Notes under the pieces: generated by a model
Database searches by the model: none
Told to the model about the DNA's origin: nothing
The model's input: the letters and a program-made list of their open reading frames with translations, nothing else
Source of the DNA: Calamus simplicifolius
Lineage: Eukaryota; Streptophyta; Magnoliopsida; Arecales; Arecaceae
Length of the DNA: 64,000 nt
Assembly: GCA_900491605.1 (NCBI GenBank)
Contig: UESW01004574.1
Coordinates: 670,120-734,119, forward strand
Direction: 5' to 3'
Part shown: one piece after another, positions 1 through 9,921 of the stretch
How the letters are laid out: every line of letters starts with the position of its first letter
Position numbering within the stretch: position 1 is the first letter of the stretch
Program-made: the position numbers and the translations under genes

Positions 1-676
1 GATCCTTTCAGTTTAACGGTTACCTGTGTAGGCATGCCTTGTTGGTTCTTCATCAAAGCGACGTATTTTGTTTACCAGATAAATACTTCTTGAAGAGATG
101 GTGCAAGGACATGAAATACTAATTCGATGATTTCGACTGCAATACTGAAGGTTGTGATAAAAGCACACGAAAATCACGGTACACAGTGACAATTTTTATT
201 TGAAATGTCTTAATATATGTTTTCGATAACATTATGTTATTGATTGTAGATATAGTTTGCTGAGTCATCGGATGATGAAGCTCGCAGATATAGCCTCCAT
301 GTCTGAATATGCATTTAATTTAGTGATGGATGGTCTAACACCTATATTCAAAATTGTCGTGGATGCTAACTGCGCAGCTAAGCCAAGTATAGAGCTTGTA
401 ATTCAAGATCCTCAGCAAATTAGGATGAAAGGTCGCCCAAGAGAGAACAGATTAAAGAGTGGAGTCGAGAAGAAGTCAAAAAGATCAAGAAAAAATCTGG
501 TCAAGGCAACCGTTGATGCTCCACCAATGCAAAATGAAGTAAGAGCTGCTTCAAGCAACAGGCAGACTTGTATGCATTCAATTAACACCGGAAATGACAT
601 GGAAAGAATTGTACCACCTTCCAAAACTTTGATGAACGAGTTTGATGCTTATGTATTGAGTCAACTAACACAGTAG
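1..676 (+). CDS. FAR1/MuDR-type transposase, C-terminal part (cut by window edge)
   Basis: The frame starting at base 3 reads a SWIM zinc finger of the FAR1/MULE transposase type (FNGYLCRHALLVL) followed by LPDKYFLKRWCKDM, the usual context in this family. A stop follows at 120-122. The protein is either broken here or spliced out of exon 1 just before it. A second exon opens after the acceptor TTGATTGTAG at 249 and runs to TAG at 674-676. It reads SLLSHRMMKLADIAS and later DPQQIRMKGRPRENRLKS, the basic tail typical of FAR1-related proteins. The catalytic DDE domain would lie left of the window. FAR1/FHY3 proteins are either domesticated transcription factors or active Mutator-like transposases. 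The adjacent motif arrays and the Ulp1 gene favour a transposon copy. Family membership is clear; intactness cannot be judged. Confidence 0.75.
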
Positions 677-688
677 CACATATAAAAC

Positions 689-767
689 ACGGGTGTCGTA
701 ACTTTGTAACTAGGGTGTCTTGGTTGCAAATGAAGTGCTTTGTAACTAGGGTGTCTTTTTCAGCCAA
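689..767 (+). repeat. Plus-oriented GGGTGTC motifs just after the transposase stop
   Basis: Right after the transposase stop codon come three GGGTGTC motifs in plus orientation (GGGTGTCGTAACTTTGTAAC, then ACTAGGGTGTCTT twice). The motif then flips to GACACCC from about 832. Very similar wording (GGGTGTCGTAGGCTTGTAAC) recurs near 6726 and 7086, tying both sides of this region to one element. Confidence 0.7.
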
Positions 768-831
768 ATGAAGTGCTCATCTCGTCTGCCAAGAGGATTT
801 GATATTTTACGAATACGCTTGCACTATTACG

Positions 832-1572
832 ATACCCCAGCTCTCGCCTAACGACACCCTCGCTTTAAAGCGACGACACCCCTGTTCTCACGAAAGGACA
901 CCAATGGTTTTAGCGCGACGACACCCCAGCTCTGGGCTAACGACACCCTAGCTTTAGCTCGACAACACCCGAAAGGCAAAAATCCTACGACATCCCTGTT
1001 CTCACGAAAGGACACCAATGGTATTAGCGTGACGACACCCAGCTCTGGGCTAACGACACCCTAGCTTTAACTCGACGACACCCGAAAGGCAAAAATCCTA
1101 CGACACCCCTATTCTCACGAAAGGACACCAATGGTTTTAGCGCGACGACACCCCAGCTCTGGGTTAACGATACCATAGCTTTAGCTCGACGACACCCGAA
1201 AGGCAAAAATCCTACGACACCCCTGTTCTCACGAAAGGACACCAATGGTTTTAGCGCAACGACACCCCAGCTCTGGGCTAACGACACCCTAGCTTTAGCT
1301 CGATGACACTCAAAGGCAAAAATCCTACGACACCCATGTTCTTACGAAAGGACACCAATGGTTTTAGCGCGACGACACCCCAGCTCTGGGCTAACGTCAC
1401 CCTAGCTTTAGCTCGACGACACCCGAAAGAAAAAAATCCTACGACACCCCTGTTCTCACGAAAGGACACCAATGCTTTTAGCACGATGACCCCCCAGCTC
1501 TGGCTAACGACACCCTAGCTTTAGCTCGATGACACCCGAAAGGCAAAAATCCTACGACACCCCTGTTCTCAA
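832..1572 (-). repeat. Left motif array, about 114-bp tandem units carrying GACACCC
   Basis: A tandem array with a 113-114 bp period. The landmark CTGTTCTCAC recurs (with small changes) at 882, 996, 1109, 1223, 1336, 1450 and 1563. Each unit holds four GACGACACCC-like motifs plus a variant GGACACC, spaced roughly 20-30 bp apart. This is the reverse complement of the GGGTGTCGT core found right of the Ulp1 gene. The short open frames across the array are by-products of the repeat. Such arrays resemble subterminal transposase-binding repeats of DNA transposons; that role is inference. Confidence 0.9.
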
Positions 1573-1837
1573 TTTATGATATTTTAGTTTTCAATTTACG
1601 ACATCATATATGAAAACTCAAGAAATTATGAAGTAGAAAAGGCATAAATATGAATAAATCGAGGACAACTATGTTCTCAATATAAAATATTTGCATTTGC
1701 ATTCAATATGAAACGGTGTTAATATGAATAAATTACATTAAATTTTCAATGAAAGAAGAATAAAAAAATTAAGAACAGTTTGCGACAAGGTCGTTGATCT
1801 TTTGGTTGAGGCCCTCTCTCAATATCGTCGCAGCTAA
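1573..1837. other. AT-rich spacer between left array and Ulp1 gene
   Basis: AT-rich sequence with no open frame of note. It probably holds the 3' untranslated region of the minus-strand Ulp1 gene. Confidence 0.5.
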
Positions 1838-4494
1838 TTATCGCCGGTATTCTCTTACTTCCTCTACCGTGAAATCCATCTTCATATCAGGATTGTCCTG
1901 TCGAGCAAGACATTCCATGTATCTCAGACAGTATAGGCCGCAATCCAGCGATCCGGCCGGTTGACTTGGGCAATCCGAAATCTCTTCCATCGGCCAAGTC
2001 ATTACCTCCTCCTTATTGCAGTAGATATGGAATATGTGGCCAAGAATTGTATGCCATTTTTTCGCATTGGCCTTGTACCTGGCATTGTGTTTTAACGAAT
2101 TCAGGTGCATGAACACATTTCTTTCCATGTCGACAGCAACAAGATGCCAGTGCGAGTTATCGGAGTTTATTATGGTGAATAGAAACCGAATTGGGCCTTA
2201 TCTTCATCGATACATTGTCAAATATCGAAGACCCTGATGATGCAGCGAGTTCATGAGGAGTTAATGGAGAATTCAGACACATAGCGGCTACGAAAACTTA
2301 TGCAAAGATGCACTTATGGTATCGGTCCGGATGCTCTATCCAGTTGCCATCAAAAACTCCTGGCCGGCATCAATTATCTGCCAATAGAATGTAGACCAAT
2401 TAATATAATTCTAAAATCAACAACTAGAAAAGGTTTCTTGAGATACTTACATCATCTATTATCATATTATTGTTAATGAGATCCCGAAGACCTTTCCTTG
2501 TTACAACGCCACCTAACTTATTGGTGTATACGGTCTCGTCGGTTAGTCGTTCGCTTAAAAAAAAATTTATAATAATTTGGTCATCTTTGACCGTTGTGCT
2601 GGGCTTTGATGTGCCCACTGTCTTCGACGACTTTCTAGGACGGGTTGTCTCATAAGAATCTTCTCTGACCTTGGATGCCTTTCGCTTCCTCGGCTCTTTT
2701 TTAACCCTCCTAACAAGAGAAAGCATTCCAACGATTTCTATGTCAACATCATCATCCTTGGGAGCAGGGGTGCCAAGTTTCTTATCGGATTTGGACTCCT
2801 CTTGGCCCTCCGTAGAATGCCCCTCCCCGCTCTTCTCCTCCTCTTTATTTTCAATCCCATGCTCTGTTTTATCGTCCAGGGATTCCCCCTCCAATCTCTT
2901 CTCCTCTTGGTTCTCATCCATCTTATTCTCCTCCATCTTATTCTCCTCAGTATTTCCTTTAACAGGCTGAGAAGACAGTTCAAGGAAAGCCCCTCCTCTA
3001 TCTTTCCATCTCCCTTGTCCTCCTCATTTATTGCATTGCTTTCCTTTTGAGCATGGAACTGAGGAGGCTCTCAGCAATGGACAGCCTGTGCCTGAGCTCG
3101 TCGAGTTGATCCTTAACGCAGGCCAATTTAATCCTCAACTCGGTACAGCTTTCGCAAGCTCTGTTGGTTCAGGCGATGCTACTGTCTGTGACTGAGAACC
3201 CAACGCTCCTCTGATAGTGGTACAGTAGCTCCTTCCAACTGCAAAGCAAGACAATAAACAAATTAATATTAAGTGAAAATATTAACACATTAAGTGAAAA
3301 AATATGGTCAGAGCAATGAAGCAATGTATTAGCTTACCAAGTCGTGAGGCTGCATGTTGGCAACCCGAACCGACTGGTCTTCATTTGGTTATCATACCAC
3401 TTCAACAGCCGGGGCAGTTTATCAGGATATGCTGGTGCTCTCATTGATATATGCTCGAGGAACCACGCCTGAACATGATAATTTTTGGATATAAAAAAAT
3501 AATATTAACAAAGAAATTATACTAAAGACACTATTTCTGCATCTCAATAATCCTTACCACCAGCGCTGCCGAGCATCCGAACAGGGTAGGCTGCCTCCTA
3601 ACCTTTTGTGCTCTCTTTGAGTGGACCGGCTCCTTGGAACGCAAGCAAGCAGCTACTTTTGGGAGAGCCAGAACAATCAGCTCCTTGATGCCGAAGCCCA
3701 GTCGATCCTATCCAGCTGACTTAAGTCATCCAAGTGCTGGATGAGATATCATGGAACATCTCTGATTAGACTTTGGAGCCAAAAACATGGCAAATATGTA
3801 GGCGATCCAAAGTCTGATGGTGTCCTCGACATCTTCCTGTACCTTAGATGATCGAAGTCGGAAAATTAACTTCTCCAAACCTTCTTGACGAAGATCTAAA
3901 CCCTGGCCAAATCGTCTGAACAACCTTCCGTTGAACAACTGGCTGGAGGTGTCGATCTTCTTCCCATGAGCGGAAGGCCAAGAATAAGTGCGACTTCATC
4001 GGCACTGAATAGAACCGGCTTGCCACAGAAAATGAACTCGTCACCTCCATTGTGACATCTTATGATGTCTGCTAGCAGTCGCCCGTCGACTGTAAAAGTC
4101 TGCATGTCGAGGAAGGCACCAAATGGGGTCCTTCGAATAAGTTTGTATGCTGTCTGTAAACCCCATCTTCCAAACCTTCTGAACGTATACGGCAGGCCTG
4201 CAACTATTCTTAAACAGCTGGAAAGCCTTCACTCGGGGGACTGGAATAATTTTCATGTCATCTGAAATAGGGGTAAAACATACTAGTCAGCTGGGTGCCA
4301 TTATGTATGAACTAGGGTGTCATGACATTTTAAGAGAGGATGTCATAATATCTTAACAAAGGGATAAACATACCTGAAGGAGACGCATCCTCATTCGAAT
4401 GAAGAACGATGTCCTTGCTCTGTTCCACCATTTTCTCCTTCTGGTTCTTCTTTGTTCGCGGTCTTCGTCCACAAACAAAAGCACTCATCTCCAT
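1838..4494 (-). CDS. Plant mobile domain plus Ulp1-type cysteine protease (C48), transposon-borne
   Basis: A multi-exon minus-strand gene. Exon 1 (4374-4494) starts at ATG 4494 and ends at donor CAG|GTATG. Exon 2 opens near 4264 after TTTCAG and gives plant-mobile-domain sequence (RRTPFGAFLDMQTF, FSADEVALILGLPL), continued at 3726-3938 (EDTIRLWIAYIFAMFL) and near 3344-3470 (AWFLEHISMRAPAYPDKL). An acidic, lysine-rich linker occupies about 2424-2950. The C-terminal part is a Ulp1/SENP-like peptidase with the catalytic set visible: His in NSHWHLVAVDM, the Asp following in that motif, Gln in SQPAGS, and Cys in LDCGLYCL. The stop is at 1838. PMD-C48 fusions are typical cargo of plant MULE-type transposons and are thought to act as SUMO/ubiquitin-like proteases. 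At least one frame break is visible near 4130 between KMGFT and KLIRRTPFG. Exact introns between 2250 and 3340 were not resolved. It may be degenerate. Confidence 0.75.
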
Positions 4495-4710
4495 GAATGA
4501 AGTAGATGGAAGAAAGAACTATGAAAAAATTTAGAACACAGGTGGCTTCTCGAGCAACAAACGAAGGACCTCTAGGGTTCAGAAATTTTTATGCCGACCT
4601 CAGAGATATATGAAAGGACACCAGGAGCGCCCGATCATATCGCCGATATGCAAACCCGTAGGAACCGGCCACGTTATGCAACTTTTCTTGAAAAGATGGC
4701 ATAGCTGAGT

Positions 4711-5570
4711 TACTAGGGTGTCGTCGAATTACAACTAGGGTGATATCAAAATTTCCCGCCTAGTTCAAATTTATGTAGTGGTGTCATAAGTTTTTACCAA
4801 GGGTGTGTGAGGTTTCAACTGGGGTGTCGCGAAGGATTTTCAGCCGAAATCCTCCTGGGATGTCGCGGAGATTCTCTGTGGTCAGTTATAAGCATGGGTG
4901 TCGTAGCATTGGTGCTAGGATGTCGTGAGGTTTCAACTGGGATGTCGTGGGGATTCTCTCCGTGGTCAATTATAAGCACGGGTGTCGTAGCATTGGTGCT
5001 AGGGTGTCGTGAGGTTTCAACTGGGGTGTCGCAAAGGATTTTCGGCCAAAATCCTCCTGGGTGTCGCGGAGATTCTCTCCGTGGTCAGTTATAAGCACGG
5101 GTGTCATAGCATTGGTGCTAAGGTGTCGTGAGGTTTCAACTGGGGTGTCGCGAAGGATTTTCGGCCGAATTCCTCCTGGGGTGTCACGGGATTCTCTCCA
5201 TGGTTAGTTATAAGCACGGGTGTCGTAGCATTGGTGCTAGGGTGTCTTGAGGTTTCAACTGAGGTGTCGCAAAGGATTTTCGGCCGAATTCCTCCTGAGG
5301 TGTCGCGGGGATTCTCTCCGTGGTCAGTTCTAAGCACGGGTGTTGTAGCATTGGTGCTAGGGTGTCGCGAGGTTTCAACTGGGGTGTCGCGAAGGATTTT
5401 GGCCGAATTCCTCCTTGGGGTGTCGCGGGGATTCTCTCGTGGTCAGTTATAAGCACAGGTGTCGTAGCATTGGTGCTAGGGTGTCGTGAGGTTTCAACTG
5501 GGGTGTCACGAAGGATTTTCGGCCGAATTCTCCTGGGGTGTCGTGAGGTTTCCTCTTGGGACGTCGTAAA
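4711..5570 (+). repeat. Right motif array A, about 119-bp tandem units carrying GGGTGTCG
   Basis: A tandem array with a period of about 119 bp. The landmark GGTTTCAACT occurs at 4811, 4929, 5013 (a short unit), 5132, 5251, 5371 and 5490. Each full unit has four GGGTGTCG-like motifs at irregular 20-43 bp spacing. The motif orientation is opposite to that of the left array, while the sequence between motifs differs, so the two arrays are not simple inverted copies. The array sits just upstream of the Ulp1 gene's start. Confidence 0.9.
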
Positions 5571-5847
5571 GCTTACTACGGTAACCAGGTATTTGGCTTC
5601 CCGACACTCTCTTCAATAATGGTTTCTTCTATTCCTCATCCCCTGAAACTCAGCAAGGGGGGCGCAAACCTTCGTTTCCTGTGAAGCGCCCACTAAGATG
5701 GTGGCACGTGGCGAGTTTCCACGATAGGGGCGCCGGAGCTGATAGCTCGGGCAATCAAAACACCCGCCAGAAGTAGCTTAAATATGGATGGGGAATGCCA
5801 TCGTTAATAACCTTTTCAGCTGATCTTCCAAAATTTTTGGATATGAG
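5571..5847. other. Spacer between array A and the small gene; possible promoter
   Basis: Sequence without motif repeats. A TATA-like TTAAATAT lies near 5778, about 70 bp before the ATG of the small plus-strand gene, so this may be its promoter. No open frame is convincing. Confidence 0.35.
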
Positions 5848-6158
5848 ATGGCTTCTAGAGGCGAGGGGCGATCGAGTGAACCGCCAAGCAGGGGCGTCAG
5901 TGGCCGTGGGGGGCCCCATGGGAGCCGCACCACGGTAACCGTCGATGGAGAGGTCTTTGTGTTATGCTCGCAAACCACGAGCGACTCCACAGGGCGGTCG
6001 AGCAATACCTAGCATTTCAATGAGAGAGATCGAGCTCCTCGTCGGCCAACAGCCAGCTGGAGGGGCAAGTAGCGTCCCTCCAGCGCCAGATCGCCGAGTT
6101 AGCCCCGCAGCGTGGGGGGAGCTCGGCAGCGCCCGGAGAAGATGACAAGCCCCAGTGA
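5848..6158 (+). pseudogene. Small unrecognised coiled-coil protein, one frame break
   Basis: A short gene-like unit inside the motif-array region. An ATG at 5848 opens 54 codons (beginning MASRGEGRSSEPPS, with TTVTVDGEVFVLC) to TAG at 6012. A second frame from 6024 to TGA 6156-6158 reads a serine run, then LEGQVASLQRQIAELA, a heptad-like coiled coil, then an acidic tail ending EDDKPQ. The two parts would make one protein of about 100 residues if a small indel near 6005-6023 is allowed; that joining is inference. A TATA-like TTAAATAT lies upstream and an AATAAA downstream (6209). I do not recognise the family. Its position is that of an accessory transposon gene, loosely comparable to mudrB of MuDR, without sequence evidence of kinship. 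It could also be the 3' end of a larger decayed transposase. Confidence 0.4.
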
Positions 6159-6208
6159 GGGCTTCTGTACTTTTTTTTTTCTTTTCTTCTTGTTTTTCTT
6201 TGTGTGAT

Positions 6209-6214
6209 AAATAA
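6209..6214 (+). terminator. Putative polyadenylation signal AATAAA
   Basis: AATAAA about 50 bp after the stop codon of the small coiled-coil gene, following a T-rich stretch. Its position fits a plant near-upstream polyadenylation element. Confidence 0.4.
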
Positions 6215-6289
6215 AAAGAAATTTTAGTAACTTTTGTGTTTGCTGCCAGACCGAAGGATAAGGGAGCTTGGATGTCGTAACTTTTTCGA

Positions 6290-7260
6290 CCGATTTCATC
6301 TTGGGATGTGGTAAAGTTTTCTCCTAAGCGTGAATGGGTGTCTTAGGTTTGTAACTTGGGTTTCTTAATAATTCAACTGAGGTGTCCTCACTGTTTTTCG
6401 ATCGAATTCATCGTAGGGTGTCGCGGGCCTTCTCTCGTGGTCAGTTATAAGCACGGATGTCGTAGAATTGGTGCTAAGGTGTCGTAAGGTCTCAACTAGG
6501 GTATCACGAATGATTTTTGGCCGAATTCCTCCTTGGGTGTCGTAAGGTTATAAGCATAGGTGTCGTGATGTTTAAACTGCAGTGTCGCGAAGGATTTTCG
6601 GCCGAGCATAACAGGGGTGTCTTATTTGTTTAACAGATGTATCTTATTTCTTTAACTTGGGTGTGCAATACTCCCGATTTTCTCCTGCGATGTCGCGAGG
6701 CTTTTCTCCAGCATTCGTTTGGAGCACGGGTGTCGTAGGCTTGTAACTACGGTGTCTTAACAGTAAATCTAGGGTGTCGTAGCTTTTATGACGACACTAT
6801 AGCTCTCATGTGAGATGACACCCTACCTTTAAGGCGACGACACCCGTTTCGTGACTGTTAAAAGGCGGGGACCAACGACATCCCCGACTTAGGCTCTTAC
6901 GACACCCAGCTCTCATCTGACGACACCCTAGCTTTAAGGCGACGACACCCGTTCCGGACTCTTAAGGTTTAAACTGGGGAGTCGCTCCCCCATCTTCTCT
7001 CTTGGCCCTCCGTAGAATGGCCCTCCCCCCTCTCTCTTCTTTGTATCCATTCCCATGCTCTCTCCATGGTCAGTTATAAGCACGGGTGTCGTAGGCTTAT
7101 AACTACGGTGTCTTAACAGTAAATCTGGGGTGTCGTAGCTTTTATAATGACACTAGAGCTATATGGACAGGAAATAATGGGGAATATAGGCCGAAACACT
7201 CTGACGACACCCCAGTTCATAAGGTATAACATCCTAGTTAAAAGAGTATGACATTCGTGC
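6290..7260. repeat. Right motif array B, GGGTGTC motifs in both orientations
   Basis: A less regular continuation of the motif array. GGGTGTC-type motifs run forward to about 6780, then flip at TCGTAGCTTTTATGACGACA, run as GACACCC to about 6955, and return forward around 7086-7135. Final GACACCCC copies lie near 7203. A segment of about 80 bp at 6726-6800 (GTGTCGTAGGCTTGTAAC onward) is repeated at 7086-7155. Together with the flip near 770-830 this gives orientation changes on both sides of the gene block. Confidence 0.8.
6999..7060. repeat. Copied fragment of the Ulp1 gene linker inside array B
   Basis: The stretch from CTTGGCCCTCCGTAGAATGG to CCCATGCTCT closely repeats 2799-2865, the acidic-linker coding region of the Ulp1 gene, in the same orientation. 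A few substitutions and small deletions separate the copies. It is flanked by motif-array sequence on both sides. Confidence 0.8.
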
Positions 7261-7280
7261 TACAAAACAGTAAACTCTAA

Positions 7281-7311
7281 ACAGTTATGACTCCCAGAAT
7301 GTCATAACTGT
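7281..7311. other. Perfect 11-bp hairpin near the right edge of the MULE-type region
   Basis: ACAGTTATGAC and GTCATAACTGT form a perfect 11-bp stem around a short loop. It lies just past the last array motif. Confidence 0.7.
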
Positions 7312-7486
7312 TTTGGTCAAGAAAGTTACCCGCGCATTAAACGGTTTGGTCATACATTAACTTCCTCTAACGACAAAAAACTGTTGGTGTAATAAAGGAG
7401 CTTTACAAAGAAGTAGGAACAAGGACTTTTTACTTCCTACTGCGGATGAGATTTTCTCCAGAAGTTTTCTTCCGACCGGACTCCTC

Positions 7487-7606
7487 AGAGCGAGGGCTCA
7501 GGATCTTGCTCAAACCTTGGACTGATTCCTTAGCATCCGAAAGCTAGAGCGAAGGCTCAGGATCTTGCTCAAACCTTGGACTGATTCCTTAGCATTCGAA
7601 AGCCAG
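7487..7606. repeat. Two-copy 60-bp tandem duplication
   Basis: The unit beginning AGAGCGAGGGCTCAGGATCT at 7487 is repeated at 7547 with only a few changes. Confidence 0.85.
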
Positions 7607-9526
7607 AGCGAGGGGAAGAAAGAGTTTTTCTTGCACAGATGAAATCCAAGAAAAAATGACGGTAGAAGTAGGTGGAGGGAAAGGGCATTTTCATCTGCAC
7701 AACAATTTTAAAATAAAGGAAAGCGCTTTTAATGGCCGTCACGATCAGAACGTAACATCGTAGCAGAGTCATACCGTTCCGCATCGTCAACCACGTAGGA
7801 TCCACGTGGACCAATTAGGAGAGGCGGTGCAGCCCACATAGGACTTGCTGCACCGGGGGCGGTGTACAAAGACTTTTCCTTGGATTTTATGGTTTTTGTT
7901 TGGATCCACCCAAGGCGCATGTATCATCTGAGTTTGATTTGAATCAATTAAAGAAACAATTAGCCTGAATCAAACCCGGCCCGAAATCAAAATCATATAA
8001 AACAGTTTTCTTCTGCTCAATTATCTTCCCTAATTCGTCCAATGAATCTTTGTCTAAACTAAACCCTCCACGCTCATCCCAGTAAAGCCATATCCTCTCA
8101 CTTACTATTAGTAACTTGGTCTAATCCAACTCATTTGGAGCGCTAGTCACTTGACCTTCTATTTATGCACATCTAAAAGTTGTTAGGAAAATAGTAGTTA
8201 CACTTTTCATATATGTATCAGGTGAGATACTTGTTGCTGTGATTAATTAGTTTAATATTGTAAGTTGACCTGTTCCTTTCTACAACTACTGTGTATGTGA
8301 TCAAATGTCAAACTGCCTATTTGATTTATATGATCAGCTAAAAGATCATTTTTTTACTTGTTACCTTAATCTTTTGTCCGCAGTAACAAATCAGGAGACA
8401 TTTTAGCTCAAGATGTTAGCAAGTTCCCTGAGTTATTATTCCTGGACACAAGAAACAACTCCAAGTCCGGATCTGGACTCAAACATGATCCAATCTGAGC
8501 ATGTAACATAAAAGGCATGGGATTGACTGAAACAAACAGCAGCACTTGAAATGGGACTTGATCCAGACTTTACAATTTACACTGCTTTGGTGTTGACTTC
8601 CCTGCAGGAGGGGATCCAAGAATTGAGGAGCCCATGATTTTCCTGTCCTCGGACAATTTTGCTTGGATAATTTTGGGCGTGTTTTTATGAGAACATAATA
8701 AAGCATGGTGACGGGAAGAAAAATAATGTCATATTGAAGATGGATTCATGATTCCACCTGAGATATGAGTACTGCCTTGTTGTGAATTACAAGCACTGCC
8801 CCACTCACATCCCAGAGGGGTTGCAACTTACAAACCAGTAGTAGATGGAAATTTTTGAATTTACATCATACATGCGCCCCCTTCTCTGCCAACCAAATAG
8901 TTTCCAAGCATAATTTCTTCCTTGCATTTTAGGAAAGAAAACGTAGTAGTTTATAGGGTACAAAACGAACACTCATAAACTACTACAGAGATCAGGTGGC
9001 CATCTCCAAGCACCACCGAGAGTATCAGTGGCTGTTTCAGCCGGCTGGAACCAACAAACTTAACGCATAAAAAACAATCAAAGATGGCATGTCCAATAAT
9101 CATGTCTCCTCAAAATACTCTACATAAACGCTGCAACTACTTAAGGACTGATGAATGGTATTACTTAAATTTAGGAAACTATCATCAACGTACAGAGGCA
9201 CTCACCACCCAATAGCATTTGCGCTTTCCTCCTGAAAAGCTGTAAACATTTCTCTCACAGTTGTTCCATTAATTCAATATATTTCTTCGCGGGTTGCCCC
9301 AACCTTGTGGTTTCACCCAATCCCCTTGTGCCCATAGCATTCCAGCAAACCAAGGACAATGTTGGCAACTAGTTTTGCATGCAGCATTTCTCAACATCTA
9401 AATAACATCCCTACTACAATAACACAAACTACTTGAGCTTTAACCATGGCCCTAAGCGGTGCAGCAGTCTATTCATCGAATGAAACCAAGAATATACCCC
9501 ATCTCAATACATAATTAGTTCATCTT

Positions 9527-9528
<2 letters not shown>

Positions 9529-9567
<39 letters not shown>
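9529..9567. repeat. (GA)n microsatellite
   Basis: About 19 uninterrupted GA dinucleotides, 350 bp downstream of the CUE gene stop codon. Confidence 0.95.
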
Positions 9568-9570
<3 letters not shown>

Positions 9571-9921
9571 CCAACACAAGTGCAAAGTAACAGCTGTAAA
9601 TGGTTCTGTTCCTAAAAATGCAAAAGAATGAAGCTCCTCTTGCGGCTATAAGAGCTGACCCACCATTGATGCAAACTTATGATAATTATGCTGACATAGT
9701 TCAACTCTTTTAATTGCATTGAAAAGAAAAACTACTTAAGGTTCTAAATTTATGTAACTTGTATATGTGTTGATATGACATGATCCTTGCACAACAGGCA
9801 GCCACTTAAAACTACCTATAAAGGAATAACAGGCAGTACCAGCACAGTATTATTGACAGAACATTAAGCACACCTACAATGAAACTGTAAATCCTGGGAA
9901 AAGGCAGGCAGCTCATCCATC

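Larger units (their letters stand above)
7331..9921. other. Intergenic stretch without recognisable gene
   Basis: I see no conserved coding frame here. It contains the 60-bp duplication, a GA microsatellite, and at its right end presumably the 3' untranslated region of the minus-strand CUE gene. Confidence 0.6.

Noticed and set aside
1024..1518. Repetitive open frames on both strands
   Set aside because: They arise from the tandem 114-bp unit; no domain or start context.
832..5570. CRISPR-like spaced repeats
   Set aside because: Units are about 114 or 119 bp tandem copies with no unique spacers, in an intron-bearing plant sequence next to transposon genes.
4807..5619. Open frames up to about 100 codons in array A
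   Set aside because: They follow the 119-bp repeat and mirror each other on the two strands.
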